DNA from: Datisca glomerata
Lineage: Eukaryota; Streptophyta; Magnoliopsida; Cucurbitales; Datiscaceae
Assembly: GCA_003255025.1 (NCBI GenBank)
Contig: QANY01005532.1
Location: 525,746 to 589,745, forward strand
Direction of reading: 5' to 3'
Length of the DNA: 64,000 nucleotides
Part shown: one piece after another, positions 47,625-58,682 of the stretch
Layout of the letters: each line of letters begins with the position of its first letter
Numbering within the stretch: position 1 is the stretch's first letter
The notes under the pieces: model-generated
Told to the model about the DNA's origin: nothing
The model's database searches: none
The model's input: only the letters and a program-made list of their open reading frames with translations
Position numbers and translations under genes: made by a program

Positions 47625-48254
47625 ATGAGTAGATTATTTAAAAGTAATTCTTCTTGTAACGGTAGATCTACAATAAATACACATCTTGACATAATTAATG
47701 AAGAACATATTGAGTATTTGGTTGATGATCATGTAGATCGTAAGGTATGGAATATACCAAAAACTCCCAGTAAAGAAATTTGCAAATCAACATAGTATGT
47801 TGCTTCTTTCAAGACTCAGTATCATGTTAAAATAATTGAAAAAATATATGCTCTTGGAAATGAGCATGAAACTTGTCAATTATTATTTTCTAATACTATT
47901 ACTTTGTATTGAAGAAGGATATAATTTCCTTCACTTTGGTTTAGTCCAAATTGGAGTAAAACCACTCACAATAAGATATCTAAAGACATCTCTCTTGTTA
48001 GCCTTGCGTGATGCAAGATTTATCAATTTTAATGATAGTATCTTAGGATTAATTGAATCTTCTCTTTGTAATGGTTCAATCCATTTTGATTGCTTTCCTA
48101 ATTTGTCTGTGAGTTTACATGATCCTCACATTTTAAAGTCTTGACCTTGAATATTAAAACTAATAGTGGTTACGAAATCTTTGAAGGTGGCCAGCCCCGA
48201 GCTGTGATTTTTAGAATTCACTACAAAGTTACCAAAACTAGTATGGAGAAGTAA
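47625..48254 (+). pseudogene. Endogenous pararetrovirus movement-protein fragment (Florendovirus-like), broken
   Basis: The frame starting at ATG 47625 stops at a TAG after 56 codons (47793-47795). A second frame, 47836-48144, carries the conserved movement-protein core, including the family's highly conserved central block. A third frame carries the last ~35 codons to a stop at 48252-48254. Intact movement proteins of caulimovirid viruses open plasmodesmata for cell-to-cell spread. This copy has at least one stop and two frameshifts and lacks the coat protein, protease and RT. From memory it is closest to the Florendovirus/Petuvirus type. It sits directly after the Athila fragment, with ~400 bp of unassigned, possibly leader, DNA between. 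Confidence 0.75.
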
Positions 48255-48358
48255 ATATTTATTGAAAGAAAATTTAAACTTACAAGATTGAAATTTGATT
48301 TGCAACATTAATTATTGCTCCAGATATATATATAGATATAGACACACACACACACAAA

Positions 48359-48530
48359 AGATTGTCAGGACGCGATCTGGATCGCATGCTATAGTCACAG
48401 ATTGTCAGGACGCGATTCTACGATCCTACCATCCTCTAGGAGGCTAGCGATCCGAATCGCATGCTATAGTCGCAGTTTGATGGGATCACGATTTAGATCG
48501 TAGTATCGCATAGGATCATGATCTCATGTG
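48359..48530. repeat. GATC-rich cluster of direct repeats and short palindromes
   Basis: AGATTGTCAGGACGCGAT occurs at 48359 and 48399. ATCGCATGCTATAGTC(a/g)CAG occurs at 48381 and 48456. Short dyads are frequent (GCGATCTGGATCGC; CCTCTAGGAGG; ATCATGAT). A weaker related stretch lies at 49630-49680. The class is unknown. Confidence 0.65.
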
Positions 48531-49010
48531 TATTTGTCACATCCTATAACTTAGTTAATTGGGTGACTTGAGTCATGTGTGGGTGTGAGCCGAATAGCAA
48601 AGATCATTTATTCTTATCGTATTGAACCAAATTCATGTCTTGATCCTAAAACCCCAGTAAAAATAAAAAATGCTTAAGGCAATTTTTTGCTATTAAAAAT
48701 TAGAAATTAAAAAACAAATCTCAAATTATCTCAACTCTTATGTGTGTATCAAACAAACCCCTCTCAAAACAAAAGGAAGCCAACCCTCGATCCCTAGCGC
48801 TCGCGGCCTACCTCGTTTTCTCCTTCCCCATGGTTCACCATTTTTTTCGACAAGAAGTAACCGTAGAATCGGTAAATTGATAACAATACAACACCATTCT
48901 AAGGTTTCCTCTCTCTCTCTAAAATACCAAAAGAAAACTCAATACATCCCGATTATTCAATAAAATCCAGATTTCTTGCATGTGTTACCCATCCAGATTC
49001 TTCAATGTTG
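48531..49010. other. Unassigned spacer
   Basis: No gene. A small frame at 48742-48963 has no recognisable domain. CT-rich near 48910. Confidence 0.45.
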
Positions 49011-49224
49011 TGAATTACTCTTCTATAGATTCTTCTTAACTAATGCAAATGAAAATTCAAAACTGAAAACCGTAGAATATGTCCAATATTTAACACTCAT
49101 ATAGTCATATAGTGCATACATTTTTAAAACATGATGATTTAGTTTGTTTATATACAAATGTAGAACATATAAAGATGATATATGAATTGTATTAGTGAAG
49201 AAGAATCTATAGAAGAGTAATTCA
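49011..49224. mobile_element. Foldback/MITE-like element with 34-bp inverted ends
   Basis: The left arm 49011-49044 and right arm 49191-49224 match as inverted repeats at 33 of 34 positions (TGAATTACTCTTCTATAGAT onward). The 146-bp middle is AT-rich and non-coding. The flanks do not show an obvious target duplication, so it could be a MITE or a hairpin-forming duplication. Confidence 0.65.
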
Positions 49225-50779
49225 TTTGTTCTTGTGATTTGCGAAGCTGGTGTTCTCTCTCACTGTTCTACATTTTAGTTTTGGGGTAAATTTTTCATTT
49301 TGTATATTTTGGGTTTTGAAATATCAATGACAATAGATTAATATTAGAGGGTATTTAATTTTCTGAATTTGGATAAAGTGAACAAGAATATTAGTGAGTA
49401 TTCATTTTTCTCCTAATGTTTCTCTTCCAACACATTTTGATGTCCTTATATTGTGTTATTTTAGATGATTTGACATTATTTTTATGAGAAGTCTAGTTTA
49501 TATTCATCTTTCTCCTAATGTTTCTTGGTGTTATTTTTATTGAATAGGTAGATGACTTGATGTTATAATAATTTTCTTCAAGATATCCAAGTATCATTAG
49601 CATAGAACTACATTTTACTAGTAAATTATTAAGAATTGATAGGATCTTACGGTCCTCGATCTGATTTTACGATCTAATTTATATATATATATAAAGTTGG
49701 GTTTAGACACCTCTTAATCCGTCATGTGTCTATACCCAACTTTTGCCAAATGTCAAGATTATTATAACATTCAAGATATGAGCTATTAATTTATTACTCT
49801 TCATTCTCACATGATGCTCTCTGTTTTCTCAATAAAACTTATTATTTTACATTCAATTTATTTCAATCAATTTTATTAACTAAAAATATACAATACTATA
49901 GTTCATATATCTTGAACGTTATATAGTTTTTGACTTTTTATTGAATAAATATATTGGAGGGTCGATATGACACCCTTTTAAAGGGAAAATAGTTTAAAAG
50001 AAATATTTTAATATTTGAAATAAAAATTGCTTGAAATAAAATAATAGAAAAAAAACAATCAAATAATGAAAAATAGTTATGCAATTAAATAAAATGTGTG
50101 GAAGCTTTAATGCATAGAATAAAATAAATAAAGATAATAATGATGCGGGATATTACAGTGCATAAAATAAAGAAGTAGGGAAGAGAGAAGACACACGATG
50201 TTTTTACGTCCACGCTTCAACAATCCCTCATTAAAGATTTTTCTCAAATGATCTTCTTAACGGTGTAAACCAAACATTTACAAACTCTATTGGCTTACGG
50301 TGCCAATCAGAAATTGACAATGCAGCTCGGTCGAGATCTTCAAACTTCTTATAAAATTTCTCTCTCTAAGAGTAGATCTCTCAATATTTTGCTCATAATT
50401 TTCACTAGCTTTTCTCATAAAAATATCTCAAAATACAAGCCTCTCAAAGAATAAGATACTACAAGTTTCATCGAAGAGGAGTGAAAAGGTGCGGTGGAAT
50501 GAGAAATGTCGTGACCTATTTATAGGGGAGGATGGATCTTGGAACAAGTTCAAACCGGATTGGTAACCGAATGGACCAATGCTTGATTTGGGGAAAATTT
50601 CCCAAATAAGCAACCAATCCATCTAGTTCCAAAGCAGAGTTAGTTTTGACATAAGATTGAGGGTGAACCGGTCCATGACATTTTCCACACTGTTCTACCT
50701 AGTTCAGTCTCTTCTATGGATGTATCATATTTTAATTTTATGAATTAAATTTTCTAACAAAGTATCATATTTTACTCTT
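49225..50779. other. AT-rich spacer with hairpins, no gene
   Basis: Holds a strong hairpin at 49693-49743 (separate entry). It also holds a second inverted pair, TATAACATTCAAGATATGAGCT (49763) and its near complement at 49900-49923. 50150-50340 resembles the end region of an LTR or TRIM (GACACACGATGTTTTTACGT), unconfirmed. Confidence 0.4.
49693..49743. repeat. 18-bp hairpin
   Basis: AAAGTTGGGTTTAGACAC (49693-49710) pairs with GTGTCTATACCCAACTTT (49726-49743) at 17 of 18 positions around a 15-nt loop. It directly follows a (TA)n tract. Confidence 0.85.
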
Positions 50780-50975
50780 ACCCTTTAAGCCCATTTAAAA
50801 TATCAAACAAATTGGATATTTCACCTTCATTTTCTTTATTCACATAATAAATTTCATAAATACATATATACATACATATATATATATATATTCTATATTA
50901 AAAGAGGCTTGAAGGGGAGAAAATTTTGATTTCGCCTTTTACCCTTTATACATACATACATGCATACATACATAC

Positions 50976-51006
<31 letters not shown>

Positions 51007-51284
51007 TACATACACACGTACACACATACATACACACATACATACACACATACATACATACATACATTCATACACACACATACACACACACACATACACA
51101 CACACATACACACATACACACATACACACACACATACACACATACATACACACACACATACACACACACATAGACACATACATACACACATACATACACA
51201 CATACATACACACATACATACACACATACATACACACATACATACACACATACATACACACACATACATACATACATACATACA

Positions 51285-51320
<36 letters not shown>

Positions 51321-51465
51321 TATATATATTCTATATTAAAAGAGGCTTGAAGGGGAGAAAATTTTGATTTCGCCTTTTACCCTTTTAAACCCATTTAAAA
51401 TATCAAACAAATTAGATATTCCACCTTCATTTGCTTTATTTACATAATAAATTTCATAAATAGTT
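50780..51465. repeat. Helitron-end fragments duplicated around a microsatellite
   Basis: Segment A (TTCTATATTAAAAGAGGCTT ... TTTTACCCTTT) is at 50891-50950 and again at 51329-51387. Segment B (CCCATTTAAAATATCAAACA ... TTTCATAAATA) is at 50788-50862 and again at 51390-51462. The right side has the natural order A-B; the left side has B before A. A is the 5' end of the Helitron family seen at 52170. Confidence 0.75.
50951..51328. repeat. ~380-bp (CATA)n / (CACATA)n microsatellite
   Basis: Uninterrupted mixture of CATA, CACACATA and CACATACATA units ending in (TA)n. Long open frames on both strands through it (Tyr-Ile-His-Thr or Met-Tyr-Val-Cys repeats) are artefacts of the repeat and are not called as genes. 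Confidence 0.95.
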
Positions 51466-52169
51466 TATAAATTAAATATGTTTGATAACATTGTGTAATT
51501 AGGAACGCGAATAATACCCGTAAAGAATAATTTTAAGATTTTTTATATACACCAAATAAATATTTTTTTTTATTTTTCATATTTCTTTGTTACTGATTTA
51601 TAAAATACATATTATGTAATATTTATGTTATTAGCAACATGAAGATTTATATAAATGGATTTGAAGAAGATACAAATATATTTTCCAACAATCTATTATC
51701 AATATTATCATTTCTTAGAAAATGTTACAAATTGATAAAATAAAGTCATTCTCTATAACATTTAAAAAACAATGTCATATAGTATAATTTCAAGCATCTA
51801 ATTTTTAAATTAGTACATCTTATTTTATGTACACCATATCAAGCACCAAAATTTCTAAGATATTATAATATCTAAATTTTATATTCTAACATTTCTAATG
51901 ACTCTCTAGGTAACTCATTTTATAAATTTTTATGAAATTAAATTTATATTCTAACATTTTATTTTATGCACAATACGTGTAATGCATGTTATTTAGAGAG
52001 GTCTCATGCTATTTAACTAGAGAGTTTAGTTGATGCTTTTTTTAATTTAACGTACAATATAAATTTAATTTTGTAAATTTTAAAATTAGTATATTTTTCC
52101 TTACTTTATAAAGAAATGAATATGCTTAAAATTTTTTTAGGTTAGTGAATTAAAAAAAAATTAGACTTA
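51329..52169 (+). mobile_element. Helitron fragment, 5' end present, 3' end not found
   Basis: Starts with segment A and shares further landmarks with the complete Helitron at 52170 (ATTATGTAATATTTATGTTA, TTTCTTAGAAAATGTTACAA). No CTRR-plus-hairpin end precedes the next element. It may have been truncated when the 52170 element inserted or formed. Confidence 0.6.
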
Positions 52170-52799
52170 TCTATACTATATTAAAATGAGCTTAAAGGAG
52201 AGAAACTTTTGATTCTCCATTTTACCCTTTAAAGTCTATTAAATACAGTACAAATTATATATTTCACCTTCTTTCCCATTTAATTCATTTGATACTATTT
52301 TATCCAATAATAATTTGCCTATAATTACTAAAATAAAATATTTTGATAATATTATGTAATTAAATATATGAATATCCATAGATTAATTTCAAGATTTTTT
52401 ATAACTAATATTTAATTATAAGTCAATAATCATTTGTTCGTTATAAATTTATAAATGAATTATTATGTAAAATTTATGTTATCAGTAACATGAAAATTCG
52501 TATACATGAATTTATAGAAAGACATTAATATATTTTGAAAGAAACTGTCTCTTAATATGATATAATTATTTCTTAAGAATATGACAAATTGGTAAAATAG
52601 AACTATTTTCTACACGATTCAAATAACATTAAAATTTTAATATTATAAACAAGCTATTGTTATTACTATTTCAATATCATTTTAGTTGTAGAATAATTTT
52701 TAAAGATGATAGTGTATTAATTTCAATGTTAATATTAATTTAAAATTATGTATATTTTAAATTGGTTGAATATGTGCGAAGCACATACATGTTGACTAG
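52170..52799 (+). mobile_element. Complete-ended non-autonomous Helitron, 630 bp
   Basis: Starts TCTATACTATATTAAAATGA at 52170, preceded by A, and ends GACTAG at 52799, followed by T. The subterminal hairpin ATGTGC-GAA-GCACAT lies at 52772-52786, 10 nt before CTAG. These are the defining Helitron ends. No protein is encoded. Same family as the minus-strand element at 4550-6170. Confidence 0.88.
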
Positions 52800-54960
52800 T
52801 ATAGAATAAAAGTACATAAATAAATAATCATTCTAATAACTTCTCATTAAGTCACAAAAGACTTTTTATCTTGACATAGATAATATATCAACTGACTTTT
52901 GCTATTTGCATCAACATTTATAGTAAACAATCAATTGATAACCAATAAATTTATCAATATCTCAATTAGATTGTGTCAAGGTTAATGAATAATCAAATAG
53001 ACATATGTCTTCTTTACCCTTCATCCATGAATCATAATTATAGGGTTCTTTGTCTACTTTAATTTACTCTTTTTATTTTTCAGTAGTCAATTTCTATATT
53101 TTTGTTATACGTTCTTTTAGTTGTTCAACTTAATAATATATATTTTTCCATGTATCTCTTTACCTCTATAGTGGTTTTAAAAAATGATTTTATCTCTCTC
53201 ACATTTTCTTATGTATCAAGTATTTTTCATTGAATGGCATGTAATATCATTATATATGCGCATAAATTAATCGATTATCTAATCTATTTGATGAGAAATT
53301 TATTTCATTGGTCCTTGATATGAGGCATTATATGGTAACTTATATTACATTAAAAACTGTTGGAGGTTATACCATCAAAGCATGTGTATTGACATTTTGA
53401 TATGAAATTTAATAAGGATTACATTTTTTCTTATAATTGTTATTTTAAATTATTGTAGAATAGTTTATAGAAATATCTAAAAATTTCATATTCATTGATG
53501 AGACTATGACCTTATATTAGTACGATAAAATTAAGATCATAGATAATGAATAAAATTGTCAGCAACATATTAAAAAGTATGAAATCTTTAATGAATGATT
53601 GCTAGTACGGTTCACTAAGCATTATGAATACATGTGATCTAAATTTAGATCATTGATATGGATATACATCTATATATGACTGGACTGATGTGAATTAATA
53701 TCTTTATCAACGTGCCGCTTATCATAAAGATTTAATACATATCGATTCAGTGATCATATATAGATCAGTCTGAATTCTGAGTAGTTATGAAATCTCATGC
53801 ATGTCTACTGAATCTTTTTATTCACTCATTAAAGTTGGATTGTAAAACATGCTAGTGACTTTTATTTTGGAGATTCAATGATACGGATGACTAGGAACAT
53901 GATCTTACAATATTTCGAATCGAAGTTTTCCTCAAGAATCATATCTTAGTTCTCTTAAGTGTTAATTTTGGAACTGAATGCTTATTGAACTCAAATTATG
54001 ATAAAATTATAAATTAGTCATTCATTAGTGCACTAATAGTACTTAAGGATCAAAAGGTAATTAGAAAGGTAAAATGGTAATTTTGACCACTTCTAGTTTA
54101 CGAACCAATAATTGAAGGGCAAAAACTACGTGAAAAGATTATATTAGTGGATTACGTGGAAATACTCTGTAAATACAATCTGTAATATCTAATAGTGCAA
54201 CTCCAAATTTATAGTGGAGTAATAATGAAATTAATAAATATGATTATCTAATTAAAGAGTTTAATTAATATTCTGATTTATTGGAGCTCAGGATTATAGG
54301 TCTATGGTCCTCAAGTCACATTTGTACTATGCAGTTTAGGGTGTGAATATTTCATGACATGAGAAAATGGCTTACTCGCAAATGAATTTTTATTCTGGTG
54401 TAAGTACATAATTATGAGATAATTATGTGTGATTAATTAATTGAATTATATATATATATATNATTTATTTTTTAATTATCGATAAGTGAGACAAAATATC
54501 TAGTTTACAAAATTAGATAAATAAAGTAAATATGTTATTTGTGAAATAACAGATAATTTAGTTGATATGAATAATCAAATATGTTAATTTTGAATTAACT
54601 AATATCTAGATATTTGTCTGATTAAAATAAATATTTACTACGCAGTTTTATCATGTGCCAATCACTAAATGTATTAGAGATTGACATTGACTACTGCAGT
54701 GTCACGTGGCACTATAATAGTGGGTGTGAAACACTATATAGTGCCATGCGGCACTGCAGCTGTGCACAATAGCATTAGGTCCCACTACTATTGACAATTT
54801 TACAATTAAATATTATTTCATTTATCCTAAAATATCTGATACGTCATTATAAAAAAATATACATATATTATTCTGATGGCCTCAGATGATGAATCAATCA
54901 TTCAGTTGAATGAGAGAATTATTTCATCAATCAAGAGTTGAGAGAAGAACAAATTTATAA
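52800..54960. other. AT-rich unassigned sequence
   Basis: No gene found in over 2 kb. Contains a (TA)n tract with an N at 54462 and short dyads at 54700-54770 (GTCACGTGGCAC, GTGCCATGCGGCAC). Parts resemble plant LTR-like DNA but no matching pair of LTRs was seen. Confidence 0.45.
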
Positions 54961-55430
54961 AAAATGTGATTTTTCCACGATTAAGAGTTAATCATATCTC
55001 TAAAGAGAATCATCATTACGCTCTTTTAGAGAATCGTCTCATAAAAGTCATTCTCAGTAAAATTTCTAGATGTCATGTGTTGAGTACATTTAGAGACGAG
55101 AAAAGTTTTTTACTTATATTCTACGTGCCCACACACGTCCTACTGCGTTGATAATTGACTTGAAAGATTTTCGTGTGGATCTCGGAGTTTGCTGATCGTT
55201 GGAATCATTTCGTGGGAACGGAGAATGGATTGGTTTCGCGAGGACGCTTGATTTAGACTACAAGAGATATATGATTCATAACCTTGTATGTTATAAATTT
55301 AATATAGAAATATATGTTGTAGAGAATCGTCTCATAAAAGTATTTCTTAGTAAAAAGTTTTTTGGTCATCGTAGCGTTGCGCGATTTTATTTTATTAAAA
55401 GATTCATTTTTTATTAAAAGTTTAATTTTT
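54961..55430. repeat. Repeat-derived stretch with a ~37-bp direct repeat (possible LTR remnant)
   Basis: AGAGAATCGTCTCATAAAAG with a following TTCT-AGTAAAA occurs at 55026 and 55320, about 294 bp apart. Sequence around 55190-55250 (CGTTGGAATCATTTCGTGGG) is more GC-rich than its flanks. The small frames here share an ENRLIKV string only because of the repeat. Confidence 0.5.
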
Positions 55431-56209
55431 AGAATTGTCACACTCCCCACGCTTCCACTGCGCACGCACCGCGATGAACAACATAAACAAAGCAAAGATG
55501 TGAACTAACTGAACGAGTTAATTTATAGTCAATAAAACAACCAAATATATCTAGCTTTAATATATCCTTAGATAAATCTTATATATGTTTTATTACAAAA
55601 AAAACAAGACTTTAGTAAAAGAATGTGAAGTGTATGTTAACCATCATAAAAATTGTTATAGCCTATTCAGAGTGAAACTACATGCAGTTCTAAACCAAGA
55701 GACTAGTTTTTTCTTCCGACCTTTGCATTATTTATTTTTAATTAATAAAAATTAAATTCAACCTAATTTATAAATTTCATAATTTGTCTATCATATGTTT
55801 TAAATAGGAAGTAAAAGTAAACGTTGAGTTATATGAATATTCAAATACAACATTAATATATGTGAAGTGAAAAATTTAGATGAATTTGGATATTACTAAA
55901 TATATCAAAACTCACAAAGAAAACACTGAGTAAAATAAAAGAGATAAGCTAGGTCTAGAAATGATTAAAGTCTCCGTACATGATTGGTCTGAATAATATT
56001 TCTACATGATATTTCATTGTTCACTCTAAATAAGATTTTTAGTTAAACAATCTAATATATACTTTTATTGACACTTTCTAATCAAATATAACATTTTTAT
56101 TTTCATGACCAAATTTCTAAATCAACACCTCCTTTTTAATTGATGATTTTTTATTAAACTAAATTGAATTAAAGAATAGTATTTTATAATTCAGTGTGTA
56201 GCACGGTTG
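55431..56209. other. AT-rich spacer, nothing recognised
   Basis: Starts with a short GC-rich patch (CACGCTTCCACTGCGCACGC, 55448). The rest is AT-rich with closed frames. Confidence 0.5.
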
Positions 56210-56615
56210 AATACCTAAATTTGGCGCATTTTTCAACAAAAATTTGCTACATGAAGCCTAAAATTGATACAATTTTGTTTTCAAACCTAAATTGGTACAT
56301 TGAAAAGTAAAATTGGTACATTAAAAAGTAAAACTAGTACATTGAAAAGTAAATTTTGTACATTTCGTGTAGTTAAGGCTAAAATTGATACAAGATCTAC
56401 AACTAGTACATGAAAACCTAAATTTGATTTTTCAAATTTGAATTTGGTACATTCTATTTTTCAAGTCTAAAATTGGTACATGAAAATATAAAATTGGTTA
56501 TTTCAATTTTCAAAGTTAAAATTGGTATATGAAAGCCTAAAATATTGATACCTTTGATTTTCTAACCTTAAACTGGTAAGTTTTGATATTCAAACCTAAA
56601 ATTGATATATTTTTT
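56210..56615. repeat. Degenerate short tandem repeat (AAATTGGTACATT-type)
   Basis: The phrase CTAAAATTGGTACATTGAAAAG, in many variants, recurs a dozen or more times with irregular 22-46 bp spacing. The best-preserved run is 56290-56360, where three units follow at 23-25 bp. Directly precedes the palindrome array. Confidence 0.65.
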
Positions 56616-56649
56616 ACACATGAAATACGTATTTTACGGAATAACTTTA

Positions 56650-57245
56650 TGTATGTTACGAAGTGGTTTGCATTTGTGCGTAATCTACTACCTCAGACTA
56701 AGTAGTTTTCGACTCTTACGATTTTATTTTGTCAAGAATATTAAAACTACTTGGTACGAACAAATAAATGATATAATCAACTAGGTTAAACCAAGTAGTT
56801 CTTAATATTCTGGACAATAATCATGTCAAAGTAAAAAATTATTTGGTCTGAGCAAGTAGGAGATAATATACTTGCTTAGATAAAGTAGTTTTGGCTTTGT
56901 TAATTGCCTTTGTCCAGAATATTAAAAGCTAATTGGTTTGAGTAAGTAAGAGATATATTTTATTTGCTCAGATAAATAGTTTTGGCTCTGGTGTTTTCAT
57001 TTGTCGAAAGTATTAAAAGTTATTTGATCTTAACAAGTATGTGATAAAATTTACTTGCTCAGACTAATTAGTTTATGACTCTAGAAATTTTATTCATCCA
57101 TAACGTTAAATATTACTTAGTATGAGCAAGTAGAAGAAATATATAATTGCTCAGACCAAATAGACTTTTACTCTTCATTTATAAGAATGTTAAGAACTAC
57201 TTGGTCTGAGTAAGTACAATATAATTTACTTAATCAGACCAAATA
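56650..57245. repeat. Array of ~7 imperfect palindromes with ~90-bp period
   Basis: Each unit carries CTACTTGGTCTGAGCAAGTA, a short AT spacer, and its inverse TTACTTGCTCAGACCAAGTAG, then a linker like TTTGGCTCT-ATTTTCATTTGTC and AGAATATTAAAAG. Hairpin centres fall near 56688, 56776, 56866, 56957, 57047, 57138 and 57222. Within one example (56843-56858 with 56869-56884) arms pair at 13 of 16 positions. Units are diverged, so the array is not very recent. No coding potential. Function and class unknown. Confidence 0.8.
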
Positions 57246-57690
57246 ATTATTTAATTTGGCATTTTCATTTAACTATAACTACCTCAATTTTGAGCTTTAA
57301 AACAACTATAATTGAGCTATTAGCTTGCTAGTAGATAAAATTCTTGTAATGGTAATTTTTTTAATTTTTAGAAATAGTTAATTCTATTAAAATCTAAATA
57401 TAACTCATTACCATATAAATATTAGTTAATAATATGAATTTACTGTTAATATCATTATATGATCAATATGAGTTTACTGTAAATTTAACATATTTAATTA
57501 TAAGATTCACGTGAATAATTTAACAATTCTAAAAATAGTTTGTATAATATTATTTAAAAACTTGTGTTGTTATCTTATTGATCATATAATGATATTCTTT
57601 AAAATGTAGTATATACTATATAGATTTTGATTTTTTGAAAACAGGGCACTATCAAAACTATTTCAAATTAAGGAAGTATTATACACATAA
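57246..57690. other. AT-rich spacer upstream of the right-hand locus
   Basis: No gene or repeat identified. Contains two related ATAATAT/ATCATTATATGATCAATATG phrases near 57455 and 57580. Could hold the promoter of the locus that follows. Confidence 0.4.
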
Positions 57691-58215
57691 AATTGAATTG
57701 CGCCAACGTCTCTCTCTCTCTCGGTCTCTCGTCTCTCTCTTGAAGCTTCCTCGCCTTCTCAATCCTCATCGCCGGCCATCGTCGTCGTCGTTGCCATCTT
57801 GCACGTCAAGATCTTGGATCTTTCTGATTGAATCTCCTCGAATCAAACCCGTACCAGTATTTGGAGCTCAAAAAATTGAATTTAGGAAATGTCAGTAGCA
57901 CCCTCGCATCCTCGTCTCCAATCCCCATTTCTAAATTGCTCTGTTAAGCCCACATAAATGGATTTTCTTTCCTGCGATATGAGTTGGGATAGTGACTATA
58001 GTTGTTGGGATTTGGATTCCCGTTTTTTATGAAACCCAAATTAATAATTCGGTAAGGGTTCTCCCCTATTTTTAGTTTCGGCTCTATTTTGCTTACTTAT
58101 AAGTGGGTGTTCTTTAGCTAATTAATGATCATTATGTTTAATGGAGTCGATTTCTTGCTCTTGTAGGCTAAGCGTGAAAACGCTTATCGCTTCCCCTGCA
58201 GCCAATCGGTCGCAT
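57690..58215 (+). other. Candidate first exons of an unidentified gene
   Basis: 57695-57900 has the look of a plant 5' exon: CT-rich leader, then GC-rich sequence with TCGTCGTCGTCG, in sharp contrast to the AT-rich flanks. A second candidate exon, 58167-58215, lies between TTGTAG and GTAAGT (AAGCGTGAAAACGCTTATCG then CCCCTGCAGCC). I cannot join them to later pieces in a convincing frame, so no protein is proposed. Confidence 0.35.
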
Positions 58216-58682
58216 GTAAGTTATTCCACTCCTTGATTGTTAAGGCTTTTTGGGTGTTTTTGGTTAATTAGCAGAAAGAAGATTCTGATTCAATCATTTT
58301 GTGATTTTATGTTATTGGGGCTTCTTCATTAATTAGGCCTGCCCATCCGTTGTTAAGTCATGTAATTTGAAGATTTTTGCTCACAGTCAGTCTAATTTGA
58401 AAACCGTCTACGTCTTCTGGAGCGGCAAGCTAAATAAAAATCGTTGAAATCGTATTTGAAAAAAGACTGACTTTAGAAAAAGTGAAAATCATCTTTACAA
58501 GGACGATTTCCCTTGTGGCTAAAATCTTTTATTGTGATCCCTTGTTGCATTTGTTATGCTTGCGATATACTTCTTTGTATCCTTAGGACAATTTTCTAGT
58601 CTATATTGGCTTTTTTGTCCACTTCTTCTGACTGAAGTGGTATCCCAAAAGTTTCAAAGTTGGGCAACCCACTCCTGCTTTG

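Noticed and set aside
50893..51367. Five open frames of 81-138 codons
   Set aside because: Products of the CATA/CACA microsatellite in several frames; no gene signal.
57635..57898. 87-codon plus-strand ORF as a protein-coding gene
   Set aside because: Spans a CT-rich leader-like region with no domain, and its ATG lies in AT-rich DNA; more likely 5' UTR of the unidentified locus.
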